Part shown: piece after piece, positions 25,179-37,866 of the stretch
Position numbering within the stretch: the stretch's first letter is position 1
Layout: each line of letters starts with the position of its first letter
Assembly (NCBI GenBank): GCA_037954235.1
Contig: JBBMOA010000007.1
Location: 25,621,457 to 25,685,456 of the forward strand
Direction: 5' to 3'
DNA: 64,000 bases
Source of the DNA: Aulostomus chinensis
Taxonomy: Eukaryota; Chordata; Actinopteri; Syngnathiformes; Aulostomidae
Program-made: the position numbers and the translations under genes
Notes under the pieces: model-generated
Databases searched by the model: none
Told to the model about the DNA's origin: nothing
Seen by the model: only the letters and a program-made list of their open reading frames with translations

Positions 25179-25951
25179 TATCATAAGACCTTCTTTCACT
25201 CAGTCCTGGCCGAGCATCTCCTCCGGCTATTCGTTAGGGAGAAGTGTTGTGTGTGTGCGTGTGTGCGTGTGTGTGCAAGTGTGTGCGTGTATTGACACAG
25301 TCTCTTGCAGTCTATCAAGTGGGAGGGCTGCATTTTTTACAGCCTCTCAGCGGAGGTGAATAGCTGCTTTATGGGCTCACTAAATATAAATGTATATATG
25401 TGGATGTGCGAGCCACACTGATAGCTGTGGTGAGCATGTCTGGACAGAATGGGGGAGATTATATACAGGAGGTCTCCTCTTCATCGGGCTCGTAGATATT
25501 TTATGGAGTAATTGTGGCACATTATGGTCCAGTAGTTTCTCTCAACTGAACAATTATAAGTGCGCAGGAGATTCTCTCAATGACACTCACGCGAAGACAT
25601 TTTTATTTGCTCGTTTTGACCTGCTCATCAGGGTCATTGCGCGAGTACAACTGCAGACGTTGCACTTTGCTCCATGTCACTGTTCCTCAACTTGAAGGGG
25701 AACTATTTAGAAATGTCTAATTTTGTTCTTCGTTCAAAGTGCACCAAAAAAGGATCTGACTTCCAGTTATTGCTACTGAGACATGCAGGCCATTTTAAGT
25801 CATGAAATAGAGAAATGGTACAGAGGTTAAATACGATTTATCATCCACGGCCACACAGCTTGGACCAGCCAGGTGTTGAAGTGCGGACACTGTTCCACTG
25901 GTACTGGAATAGATTAGTGGTGACTATGACAACATTTCATGATGATTAAAT

Positions 25952-25974
25952 GACCATCTTTTGAAAAGATGGTC
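25952..25974. repeat. 23-bp perfect odd palindrome
   Basis: GACCATCTTTT, one central G, then AAAAGATGGTC. Arms of 11 bp match exactly. It could form a tight hairpin or be a dimeric protein site; function unknown. Confidence 0.85.
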
Positions 25975-26055
25975 GTTCATTTTCTGCACTAAAACTAGTT
26001 TGTTTCTTTGTTTTATATTTCATGCTGTTTTGTTTTTTTTTAGTATATTTGAGTT

Positions 26056-26059
<4 letters not shown>

Positions 26060-26093
<34 letters not shown>
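26060..26093. repeat. (TG)n microsatellite
   Basis: Seventeen TG units followed by a G-rich patch. Confidence 0.95.
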
Positions 26094-26097
<4 letters not shown>

Positions 26098-26099
26098 GA

Positions 26100-28425
26100 G
26101 GGGGGTTATAATGATTAAAGCCTTGCATGTGTCATTTATAATAAACAGGGCGTGTGATTAATAACATTAGTTCCATTCAGGTGGGTTCTGTTTTGTGCAT
26201 GCTGGCTCACAATTAATTAGATTAGCTGCGCCTGTGTTACCCTGCTATGACATCATCACAATGGGTGCTGGGAAAGTGCTCCACTGTCTGCCACGCTTTC
26301 GTAGCACAGGAGGATGAAATCTTTACTATGGCAGTTAGCAACCTTTTCTTGTTTTGGTTGTGTTTTCTGATGCATCACTTTTTATCTTTTATTACTGTAG
26401 TTTAGTGTCTTACTACACATTAACTGGTATGTGTTGTTACTTAATGAATGACTGAATGAATTTAATCTGGTCTCTGGTGTTTTTTTTTCCAGTGCAAATT
26501 GATTGCATTTATGTTCCTCGATTATGTTTTGTGTCGAGCACTGATTGCTCCATTACTCGTTGTGTTGATGTGCGAGTGTGTGAGTGGGGGGTATTTGTGT
26601 TACATTTTGGTGGTATGAAAGGTGCTACTATGAGTTCTGGTGAATTAAGTGTAAGACGCAACAAAGGGCACGGATGCTTACTGTTTTGCAGCTATTTTGA
26701 TCTTGAATAAAGTGCAACCCGCTGCAACCTTAACTTGAGAAAGATCAATCTAAGTTTAAGGAAACATAATGAAATTTATGAGTCCTAGTAAAAGGAAATA
26801 TGCCCTTTTCAGGAAGCAAAGTGGCTGAAGAGAGGATGAGAAAATGAAGGGCCACGCAGTGAACTCGCTCACCTCATTATCCATCATGAGTTCATTCATG
26901 GAAACAACATGAGAAGACATTCCTTTAACCATTTATTTGGGTCCAGAACTAAATTGGTGTCTGAACACACAATTTAACAACTTTTTTTTTTTTAAAAACA
27001 GGTTTCTGTTTCATTGAACTGCTGACACTCTTGTAAGATTAGGTCTCCGTGCCACACACTCTTAACACCTCTGCTTCCTCTCTGTCTCCCAGTGAGCTGA
27101 AACCCTCCAACAGAAACAAAGACTTGTTTGTCAGCAGGCATTTGAAATCCACGATGAGCATCAGTGATAGGGTGTCATTGAATCAGTGAGGACAGAGTGC
27201 TTCAGAGAGCAGGGAGCTGTTTTTTTTTTCAATGCATTACATAATATCAAGTGTTTAAAAAAAGATTTTTGGATGCTGCAGAGGTGGTGAGTGAGAGAAT
27301 ATGAAGTGGAGGAGGTGGAGGCAGTTGCTGGGTTTTAGTGAACACTACTTCCTTATGCTGCAGCACAGACTGGCTTCTCATGCCCCATTGCATGATGGGA
27401 TAGAGGGTCGCTCCACACTTTATTGACAGGGAGCCAGACTCACATCAGCCACACCAGGCTGTCTGGCAGCGACCAGGGCTGATCACTCAATGGGAAGCAA
27501 AGGAAAAAGTGGGATTATGGAAATCTATGTAAGGCTTGTTGTTATTGCATCCATATCTGAGCAGCTTGTGTGAGGCATCGATGAATACATTTACTCAATA
27601 AAAGAAAAATCGCTGTGAATAATGTTCCTCCAGTGACAAAAACGGATTCATACTTGATGCAGTGGGTTCATTTGCATATTTCTGCAGAAAAGGAGAGAGA
27701 TGCTCTTTGAGTGAATGAGGTACAATAGATTTTAATGAAACAAACGCACAATTAGAGTATGTTAGAAATCCTGTAGGCAAAGATTAGATTCTGTTTTCTC
27801 CAGCAGGTTCTTCTTGAGCTGCACCATTTCACAGACACGTATAGATATCAACTTTCAAAGAGCTGCATTCTCCTCCTGTCTGGTTGCAGACAGACAATTG
27901 TTTTGCATAAAAGAACCTCTTGCAGGGGTTTTCAAACCATCAGAATCCCTTTAATATGGCGGAAACATTGTAACACATTTTAGATTTGTTTGCACGCTGT
28001 TTTATGTGCACAATGTGAAAGCATTCTTTCCCCAACAGAGGAGAATGAAGAATACTTGTTTATCTGGATTTGAGAATCGCAAATTTATATGTGTAGCTCA
28101 CAGCACAAGAGTTGGTAACCATTAAAAAAAAAATCATAAAACAAATCATATGCAGACAGAATACAGTATATCCTCATTTTACATTTATTCATATACCCAA
28201 ACGAAAATCATTTGATAACTCACTAACACAATGCAGAAGCAGAAAACAGACAAATTCAGTGAGAGGGTGGCCAGTGAAGTGTAAAGTTTTCCACAATTAG
28301 AATAAATAGCAATAATAAAGTCCTTTGTCTTCAATATGTGATTATTCCCAACTATTTTCCTGTCCCGCTCAAATTCTCATTGCAGAATTAACATACACAT
28401 TCACACACAGTCAATGCTGTAATGA
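26100..28425. other. Intergenic, no gene seen
   Basis: AT-rich sequence with short chance ORFs only, between the TG repeat and SINE copy B. Confidence 0.45.
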
Positions 28426-28438
28426 TGCACTCAAATGT

Positions 28439-28809
28439 CATCCATCGTCATCTTCCGCTTATTCCTTACTGGTAAGGGTCGCGGGGGGGCTGGAGCCTAT
28501 CCCAGCATCTACGGGCGAGAGGCGGGGTTCACCCTGGACAGGTCGCCAGTCCATCGCAGGGCCAACATACAGAGACGAACAAATAGTCACACTCATACCT
28601 ACGGTCAATTTAGAGAATCCAATCAGCCTAGTCCCCAAATTGCATGTCTTTGGACTGTGGAGGAAGTCGGAGTACCAGAGAGAACCCACACAGACACGGG
28701 GAGAACATGGAGACTCACACAGAAAGATCCCGCGCCCGAGCCGGGACTCGAACCCGAAACCTTCTTGCTGTGAGGCCACAGTGCTGACCACTGCACCACC
28801 GTGCAGCCC
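28439..28809 (-). mobile_element. tRNA-derived SINE, copy B
   Basis: Same family and orientation as the element at 6557-6938. The minus strand has GGTGCAGTGGTCA and a perfect B-box, GGTTCGAGTCC. Flanked by a perfect 13-bp duplication, TGCACTCAAATGT, at 28426-28438 and 28810-28822. Located about 350 bp upstream of the presumed ppip5k1 promoter. Confidence 0.88.
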
Positions 28810-29180
28810 TGCACTCAAATGTATTTAAGTAAAAAAATAAAATGACATTTTGCTAGTAATGAAGCACTGAAGTAAAAGGGAAATAAGTACTTGGTTAAGG
28901 ATGATTTCAGGTAAAGAATAATGTGGTATTATGATGGGGGGCAAATGTAATTCACTCGATAGTTAAGTTCCTACATTTTAGTGATGCAAGTAATGTGATA
29001 AAAGTAGAATCATACATCTTCTGCGAAATCCTTTTGAGAAATACTATTAAAAGAAAGTATTTCTAAGTTATTCAATCAACTAGCTACTGCTGAGGAGATG
29101 CTACGAATGTAGTCTTTAGCACTGACACCGAAACTAACAGTCTCATACCTTCCCCCGAGTGGTGCAATGCAGCCTACTGG

Positions 29181-29205
29181 CCGCTAGATGGCAGCGACGT
29201 CGCAG
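29181..29205 (+). promoter_or_regulatory. CTCF-like motif and CRE-like half-palindrome at the ppip5k1 promoter
   Basis: CCGCTAGATGGCAG fits the core CTCF consensus (CCNNNAGRKGGCAG type) and is followed at once by CGACGTCG, a CRE-like palindrome. This lies at or just upstream of the first ppip5k1 exon, in the sequence shared with divergent acan. Motif match only; occupancy unknown. Confidence 0.45.
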
Positions 29206-29214
29206 GTTTTAAAA

Positions 29215-29474
29215 ACTAAACTTCAACGTGAAAAAGGAAAAAGGTGGAGAAACAGGACGGGGGGGGGAGAGAGGAAGCTAGCGAGCAAGCAAGCAAGCAG
29301 CCACCGACAGCAGCTAACCAGTGACCGGACGTGAACTTTTGCTTGCAGTTCAAAACTTTGCAATGATTGAAAAAAAAAATAATAAGAAGAACTAAAGTCA
29401 AGCAGCAGCTTCCTCTCGGTCTAGTCTAGTCAAACGAATGAGGAGGTCGAGCAGCTGACGGTTGTTTTCCGCCG
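29215..29474 (+). other. ppip5k1: ppip5k1 5' untranslated exon 1 (start approximate)
   Basis: Relatively CpG-rich sequence ending at a strong donor, CCG|GTAAGT (29474/29475). It contains two short upstream ORFs: 29363-29395 (10 codons) and 29438-29458 (6 codons). The transcription start cannot be read from sequence. Confidence 0.55.
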
Positions 29475-30006
29475 GTAAGTCCTGACGATATCAACACATT
29501 TGAACGGACTCCTTTCACCTACCAGCGTGGCTGTGAGTCCGGTGGTAGAGGAAAGTTGTGTCTGTGGGATTTTATTTGTTTTGTTTTGTTTTTTTTTTTA
29601 ACCTAAAAAAGAGGCAACTTTGAAGCCCCGTGTGAGGTGTAGACGACATCCTGCCCGAGTTAATTTGAGATTTGATGCGGTTCGGGTCCTGCCCCCCCAC
29701 CCCGGGGCTGTGTTTTGTTAGCGATGCTCATTCATTGAAGGTTTCCGTGAGATCCGAGGGGCAGAAACAGCCTGCAGACACCTGTAACCAAACCTAAAGC
29801 TAAAAGTTTGAGCTGGAAGTTGTTTAGTTGTCAGTTTGGTGGTTTTGAAATCATAATATATAAACATATACATATATATATAGAAAAAAGCTGTTAGCCA
29901 CAGAGCTCAAACAGAGCTAACTTTTGTGTTAGCTTCTAAGTACTAGTAGTAAACTTTTATGACTGCTCGTAAGTGTCATTCTTAACCTGTTTGCGGGTTT
30001 TTCTCC

Positions 30007-30008
<2 letters not shown>

Positions 30009-30055
<47 letters not shown>

Positions 30056-30099
30056 TCTTTCTTTCTTCTCTTTCTTTCTTCTCTTTCTTTCTTTCTTTT
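30009..30099. repeat. (TTTC)n polypyrimidine microsatellite
   Basis: TTTC units with CTTCTC interruptions in ppip5k1 intron 1. A mirror-repeat polypurine/polypyrimidine tract of this kind can form triplex DNA. Confidence 0.95.
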
Positions 30100-33000
30100 T
30101 TAAATTACGTCATCGTTATCGGGGAGTGAAAACATCCTGCAACCCAATGTGAAGTCTTCTCATTGCACGTTGGGTGAAACAGCAAAAATTGAATGGAAGA
30201 AATAGAAAGGTCCTCAAACTTAAGAAGCTTGAGAATAAGTAATCATTAATTAGCAGGTAACACGTCGGAATAAGGTACATTTATAAGCTTGATTAGCATT
30301 GCTGACTCACAGGTAACCACTCTTTGTGTCTTTGACAGTTATTGTAAAGTACGTAACATGGGCTCCTTAAAAACACCTCATCCTAACACCACCCAAACCT
30401 ACCCCAGTTTTCCGTCCACCTTTGCCATAACCATAAAGCTAACATTTCTCCCTATAAGAGAAGATATTGCTGGAACACCAAGTCAGTTTCCTATGAGTTC
30501 CCTTTGCAGCAGATGAGGACTGCAAGTCAACACTGAAGTAAGCGGTCATGTAAAGCAGCACTGGTATGAGAGAGGTGGAAGCCATGTTGGTGAGAAATAG
30601 TTGTTTAGTGACCTTAAGATAAAGAGAAACATTCCTTTTTTCTTTTCTTTTTTTTTTAAAGAGAGACTATAGTGTCACAGTTTTATACTGTGAATGAGTA
30701 AAGGAAAGTGATTCTGGAGGAGTGTAAGCCGGAGGTTGTTTGACTGGTCAAGCTGGAAGATGGCGGCTGGCCCTCAGGGCTGCTGGTGAAATGACCTCTG
30801 CGTCTACAGCAAGACAGCAATCTGTCATCCTCTGGTCAACAATCTTCAGTCTCTCTTGTATACAAGACTTGGGTGGGGTGGATCATTGGAGAGGTGTAGG
30901 GTTTTGAGACTATTCAGGAACCGCAACTATATCGGATTATTGATATTTTTTTTTTCTTTAAGAGTCTTGTGGCAGGTCTGTGTTTTACTGACATGCAGGG
31001 AGGGGTGGTTGAATAATGGTGCGAGGATGAGCACGCTGCGTTGGACAGATACCCCTGGCAGTTGCAGGCAGTCGACCATGTCGAGTTTATATTCCATAGC
31101 GTCCTGTTTATCCTCTGTTACTGTCTTTCTTCCTGCCCCATTATCTGCCGCCGCAGAGCTCTGTTGTTTCAAGGGGACTCATTGAAACTGTATTATTGTA
31201 AACATAACAGATGTAAAATTCAAGCTGTTCATCAGTAGCTGAGGAGCTGTGGAAGCGTTCTCAAGTAAACTGGAGGGGTTTCATCTTCTAGAGTGAGAAA
31301 TGTTTGTGTGGATGAGTTAGGAATAATGGTCCTCGTTTGCAGGGTCTGGCACTGCGAGCCCATTATGGCTTCTGCAGTAACGGCAGCCGTTTGTAGTGTA
31401 TTTATAAACTGCATCGAGTGCTTGGTGCACAATGAATTAATAAGTTGTCGATGTGTCGTAACGGTTGCTCCACTGGCAGTAGAATCCTGATGACACATCC
31501 AGCTCGTTATCTGACCCACATTGAGAGAGTTTTTCGGGGCTCGTGTCAGTGGCTCACTTTGTGCACATCAACAGTGAGATTATTGACAGTAATTATTAAC
31601 AGTTTTGTTAATAAATTAGCCTTCAACACTTTAGATAACAAGCTGCTTTCTTGTCCAGGATCATAGGAAATTAGCGAACCCTAACCTTCATTATCGGTGA
31701 CTTTTCACACTAAAATTCCTACTTTACATTAGTCGGTACTTCTTTTTTCTGTCCTCTTCAAAATATGAATTTAATTCACACGCAGACTTTGACAGTTTGC
31801 ACCGTGTGTCGTGATTGCTCTTGTTTTCCATGACCTTATCAGAACAATGTTACAGCAAGTAGGAGCTAATGACCAACTCTGCGCTCATAAATGCGACCAG
31901 GCTTTCTTGTGGCAGACGGTCTCAAAGGTTAAAAGCCTTTTTATTGAAGCCCTGGAGTGGTGATGGAGTTGACTCAGCCATGGACGACGACCCGCAGGTG
32001 ACAGCTGGGGATGTTTTTAATCAGCCTCCTGATATATTCATGGGGGATGCAGGCGGTACATATTTTAAGGGCACATCATGACTGCCAGACAGGCCTGGCA
32101 ACGTTGTCTGTTTCCTTTGTTTTGTCCTGCATCAAAAGGTTTGACTTTAATCAACTTGTATTCAGAACCTGACAGCATGACCCTGCAGCTCTCGGCCCAG
32201 CTCACGGCGGCCTGTGATGGACAGTCACATATTTTCATAACATAGTTGTGTTGTTGGCTGCAGCTTTTAGCAACGACGGTTTGAGGTTCTACTAGCGTGA
32301 GGCAGTAATGCAACAATACTGTATTCCATGTAAAAATGGCAAGTGATAGGCATAAATTCTGCTCATACACTGTAATTTTCAGGATTTCCTCAGCTATGTA
32401 AAGCATCCCTCGCAGCCCAAAGCTCTTCAGGGGGAAGTCACTGCTTGTTGTTGGCTCCAGAGATTACATGGATTTTGAACTAAATATTTTACGGGAGCGA
32501 ATCCTCCAGACTTCTACCAATGAAACAAGGCCTTTTTTCTTTGTTTTTGGTGAATTGGTATTGATCATAGACGGGTTTCCCCAGTTTTGTAACACTGTGC
32601 CTTTTGGTTGGTCGGTTGTTTTCTGGAAAAAGAAAAAAGGCATTGATTGTATCTTGAAATAGTTCATCATTCGCATCACGAGAATCCATCTTTCCAACAA
32701 TATGTCACGCAAGTACCCATTTTTAGCATAGCGGTTTTGTTGACAGCTTACTGGCAACTTCATGTTCTGATGGCATTGGACTGTCAAGGCGGAAATATGG
32801 TTCACAACAATAAGATTTGAGGAAGGTTAAAAAGATGTCACGAAGGATGTACCACCAAACCTTAGTGAGTCCTTTGTTTGGATGGCAAATAGATCAGCAA
32901 CAACCTGATTAGTCAATCAAAAGAAAAAGAAACTAATATCCGTTTATTATGTAATTGATGATGAATGTAATTGCTAGTTTCACTCCTCCTACCAAAACAA

Positions 33001-36000
33001 TACCCCTTTCTTCCACGCTTTTCTTAAACCTTTATACTCCAGTGATTTAGTGTTGCACTCATTTGAGGGACTTGACCTCCACAATTATTACTGGTCCCGT
33101 GTGAATAATCAGCAAGGTGGAAAGAGGACGTGCGGTCTGCTCCTCCCACCTCCAAAAATAAAAGATCAGTCCTTGGAGACTATTGAGAGGAAGCACTTTT
33201 CCCCTTTATGAAAGCAGATTATCAGCTGTTTTGGGAATTGGGGAAAGAACCTGGTATAATTATGATCATTTGGAAAAGATAATCATTTGTAGCGTTGAGT
33301 CGTTACCATTGAGGAGAGTTGGGTTTTCTTCCAACAAAGCACTGTCTTCATCAGTGAAATTATATGAGTTTAATCCGTGGTGGGCATTTAAAAGTGCTTT
33401 ATTATAGATGGAGCTAGTTTAAAGTGCTGGTTTACAGATGTTTTAACCAATCATGCAATATTTTCCTTGTGGCGTTGCCTTATGCTAGCACGGTAAGGGT
33501 CATTTCCTCATAATGACGGAATAAACTGTAGCTCAGTGGCACCTTCCTACAGCGGTTCCAGGTATTTATGTGCAAGTTTATCTCTGTTAGTGTTGTTGGA
33601 CCCCAGGCCAACAAGAAGAGCTTCCACTTGGTTTAGTGTGGCCTGTCATCGCCTCAAAGGTTAGTAAAGATGAGTTATCTTTGGTTAGCATAGCTGTACC
33701 ATGGCACCAGACACCCATGCGTTGGCTCCACCCTGTATCGTCTATCTTGCCTCCTGCAGAAGAGGACATAGTTATTTGTGGGTGCCAAGTTTAGGCTGGG
33801 TCACGTGTCAGATTCAGTTGAGATATGTGCTGGCAGAAACGGTACAACACGCATGAAGACCGTGTCAGACAGCCAGAACTTTTAACCAGCGCTGACAAGA
33901 GTCCATGAAACAATCTGCACTACATGTGAGTGGAAATTCCTTAAAATAAGTTCAATTTTTAGTTATTCAAAGAGTTTGTGGATTGCCCAGTTGGCATGTG
34001 GTCTGTCAGTGAGAGGAGATATGATCCATCCATCTGTTTCTGGAGGCTTTTCCCTTGGAGTCAGCTGTTTGTGTTGGGTGGCGGCGGTAGTGGTTGAAAG
34101 GGGGGGTGTTAGTGTACAATGGATGTGAGACTCAGACTGGCATTGATCTGTGTGTTTGTGGATATACTACATTAGCTAGTGTCTTCTTATAGCTTGGCTG
34201 CATTTCTGACATCTTGCTCTTGGGTTTGGCTCACATACAATGAGGGGATGACATAACTGTTGTGTGTTGCATTTTAGCGGATCGTGTGTCACTCAGACTT
34301 CCCCGATGAGCAGTGACTGACCACACATGCCTGCTTCGTGAGGCACAAGGGTTGCAGATGTTGGTATGAGAAAAATTGGCGGGAGGTGTTTTACAGTATA
34401 ACAATAGCTTCTTGAACGCGACTGTCATTGTGTTGGTCATTTCTTTTCCAATTAGGGTGACAATAATTTATTTTATGTAAAATAGCAGAGAAAGTAGTGT
34501 GAATTTGTTTTTTTGTTTTTTTTCCCCCCCTCCATAGTTTTAACTGTTTATAATTTATCCACATTCCGATTGAGGAGTAGTTGCTTTGTTTTACTCGATT
34601 TAAAAATTCAAATAAAAATCCCTTTTTTCCACAGAGAAATACAGCAGCAGAGGCCGAGAAAACTGAGTTGTTGTTGTTGTTGTTGTTGTTTTTACTGTGT
34701 GGAAACCAGTTGCACATTGAGATGGATGGTCTGAAACTGGGTTGTCTTGTGATTACAGTAAATACAACAACAACAAACAGCAGGGTTTTTGCCCCCCCCC
34801 CGTTTGTCTTTGTGAAACAGTGTGGGAAGTGGAAGTTCTACAATTGCAGAAACAACTTCAAGTGTTGCATCAGAGATTTAAGGAGGAACAGCCACTGTAG
34901 TACTGGTTAAATAAAGGTTTATTACCATTATTATCATTACTTTTACTACTTCTTCATTACTACATTAAATAACCTTTGTAATATTTGAAACTTGACGACA
35001 CCACAATTAAATATGACGTTTCAACACTTTACTCTGCTCTGAACCATTCTGTGTAATGTACTAAAATGCAATGGTAACAAATTGTAATTGTATAACAAAA
35101 ATCTGTAAAATATACAGTCAATGTCACTTGAATTATTTCGTAAAAAGGAAAGTAATGTCCCCAGCAAGCGTAGAAATTGAATGGACTGCCGGATTAAATT
35201 GTATTTTATTTGACATGTTTCATGTTGGGCGGACTGTGGGTGACACTTTTAGAATAAGCCTGGCGTTAGCGTTCTGGATCTAACAGCCATGTTACGTGAG
35301 TGGTTACTGAAAGTGAAATGCAAACCTGAGTAATGTGATGCTCCTAAATATACAAACAGGACAAAACGGGGTCGTCTAGCTGCTCTTCCGGCTCTGCGGT
35401 CATAGCAACAACAAACAGCAGTGTGGGCTCGATAGTTAATAAAATGTGCTGAGTCTGCAGCAAAGCTTTGTGGAGTAAATGTTGTTGTGTATGTTAAGAG
35501 TTGATTGGTGGGTGGGTGGGCTGTGTATGTATAAACAAATGGGAATGGGTTCATGTAACCTGGGGGAGTTTCCTCTAAGAGTTTTAACAAAACCGGATTA
35601 ATGTCAGTGTCGCGTGATTTGAAGTCAGTTTTGAACCGTTTGGATATCAAGCCATATTTGCGTAATTCAAACTTGTTGGGATGAGTGCCGCGCCACTTAC
35701 ATGGGAACGTGTTACATTTAAAGAGAAATTCTTGGTGTGATCTTGAAGCCCAACCATCCTCACGGTATCAGGAGACATCAGGTAGCTCTCCAGTTCACTT
35801 TAATTTCTTCTTGTTGCTTGTTTATGCTCGGGGGTTGAGGTGCTCCAGCAGCAACGTCTGCTTCTGTCCACCTTCCCCACTTGTTTCAGTCACTGCCCAT
35901 GTTTTCGTGGGTCTTACCTGGTCTGACTTGACATTCTAAGCCGTGAATCGTCAGTTGACACCATGTCACCAGTGACTGTATCTGCGGATTCCATTAACAT

Positions 36001-36485
36001 AAGCCATAGTGTCAGTCTTATTTTCTTTAGTGAGGTGTGCCCAGTTTCCCTGTATCATTGTTCTTATACAACACTGTCACATATAAGTCCTCAGAGAATG
36101 AAGCTGTGAATTCCAGCAGACTTAAAGTCTCAAGCGTGGACGCCGGGGCACCAAAGTCCTGTGGTAAAAAGCTTTTTTTGAAATTTTTTTCATCACTGAC
36201 ATCAAGACTGCAAGACGTTTCAAGGTTGTTTTATCTGTTTTTCTTAGCTGCACTTTTGTAATTGGCTTTGAAAATTATCATTATTGCTACCAATACAACT
36301 CTGGAACCTGTGGCTCACTGGGACACTGTAGCATGCACAGAGCAACTCACCCAATAGCTAATGCACGTAGCGGTCAAAACATAGAAGCCAGGTCCAGTTG
36401 TTAAGTGAAGCGGATTAATCCCCCCAATGTCAGTGGGTTTTATACAGCCCCCATGAGACCAGGCCTTCAGTCAAGCCTGCAATCA

Positions 36486-36525
36486 CCCCCCCCTCCCCCG
36501 CCCCGCCCCGCCCCGCCCCGCCCTG
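36486..36525. repeat. (CCCCG)n short tandem repeat
   Basis: About six CCCCG units in ppip5k1 intron 1. The complementary strand has regularly spaced G4 runs, giving G-quadruplex potential. Confidence 0.9.
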
Positions 36526-37677
36526 CCCTCCTGTGTTGTCCTCTGGAAAATATGCCGTCTCCAAGCATTTCCTCATCGGACTCCAGCAGCTGTCTATAGG
36601 GTGATCAGTCAGGCTAATGCATGACCCACATGTGACTCCAGCAGTTGTCTGAGAGGAGACCTAACAGCTCTCTTTCCTTAGAATTCCTACAGTTGAAATA
36701 AAGTTGGAGAATTAATTTTTTTTTTTTTTAAGAGCTGCAGCAACTACATGATTAAAGCTTTCATGGGCCTGTGGTGATTTAATTCCTGCTCGCTTCAACG
36801 CTCTACCTACATTTTAAAATGATGTACATGTCTCAGTCCATATACTTTTCATTTCTCTCAAGGTTCTTTTTACTCTGTATGTGTTCATGTACAAACTGTA
36901 TTCATCTGTGTGTCTTAGTAAAATATACACAGAGAAAAAAAAAAAATTCCAGCCAGTGTCATGAAAGTTTGTCTTGAGAATCTTTGGTGTTTATTGGTTC
37001 AATTGTACCAAGCTCCCTGTACAGTCAGTAGCTTTTCTTCTGTTGTGTAGCTGATGCTACAGCCTTGAGGTTTCTTTCCCAATTGTGGATGTAGCAACAC
37101 TGCGCTAGCCACTACTGTGTTTATTCAGATATATTTATTCAAGTTACCTTGCACTGCTGTAACTGCTGTGTGTTCAAGATTAACTCGTCTGTGTACAGTT
37201 TTCACTGAAATGTGTTTTGCTTTTATATTGGCAGGGAAAGGAAAAATGGTGTGCAGATGTTGACTATGAAGTTTCCTTTGTGAAGAAGCGTCTCCAGACT
37301 GGGACATGTTATCTCTCAGAGCCAGGCCTCCTCTGTCCTGACACAGGGAGTTTTACAGCCAGAATCCTGACTGTCTACCTCAAAACATGTGGAGTTCATT
37401 TCTACTCTTCTACCTCTTAGGACATCAGCTTCTTTTGTCTACCTCAGCACATTCTGTACACATGAACACACACGACTAATAGCACGTAGCTGTTATCAGC
37501 TAGCTCAGAAAGCCCAGCAGATCTCTTCAGTTTATCACTCTCAGGTGTCAGTAATTCAACAGTAGTATAACACAGTTGACCGGGTTTCTTCCCGCTTATC
37601 TGCCATATTCACTATCTGACCTTGCCTAACCTCTACTGGGAGGAGCCACCTGAAGCAGCCATGTTACATAGGAGTTT

Positions 37678-37866
37678 ATGATGTCCGAGCCCTGCGACAG
37701 ACTGCCACCAGGAGCTGGTGCTGGAGGACAGAGGCGGGTTCACCGAGAGGTTCCTCAGTTTGTGGTTGGCTGTGAAGATGATGAGCAAGACGCGGGCCAA
37801 ATGGAGACGGGCGTGAAGAATGACATGTTTGGAGACGAGGACATGGAAGATGATGAAGATGAGTCG
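37678..37866 (+). CDS. ppip5k1: ppip5k1 exon: start codon and acidic N-terminus
   Basis: Residues 1-63, phase 0 end. Two adjacent ATGs (37678 and 37681). [12 protein letters not shown] and an Asp/Glu run resemble the N-terminus of family members. A six-codon upstream ORF (37661-37681) would overlap the start if the acceptor at 37659 is used. Confidence 0.85.

Larger units (their letters stand above)
29475..37660 (+). other. ppip5k1 intron 1, about 8 kb
   Basis: Contains a (TTTC)n run, a TTG triplet run near 34671-34692 and a CCCCG run. No other gene is supported; scattered ORFs are short and lack domains. Confidence 0.6.

Noticed and set aside
25084..25359. Val/Cys-rich ORFs
   Set aside because: Translation of the TG microsatellite.
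28325..28828. 167-codon plus-strand ORF upstream of ppip5k1
   Set aside because: Mostly SINE copy B sequence read in antisense.
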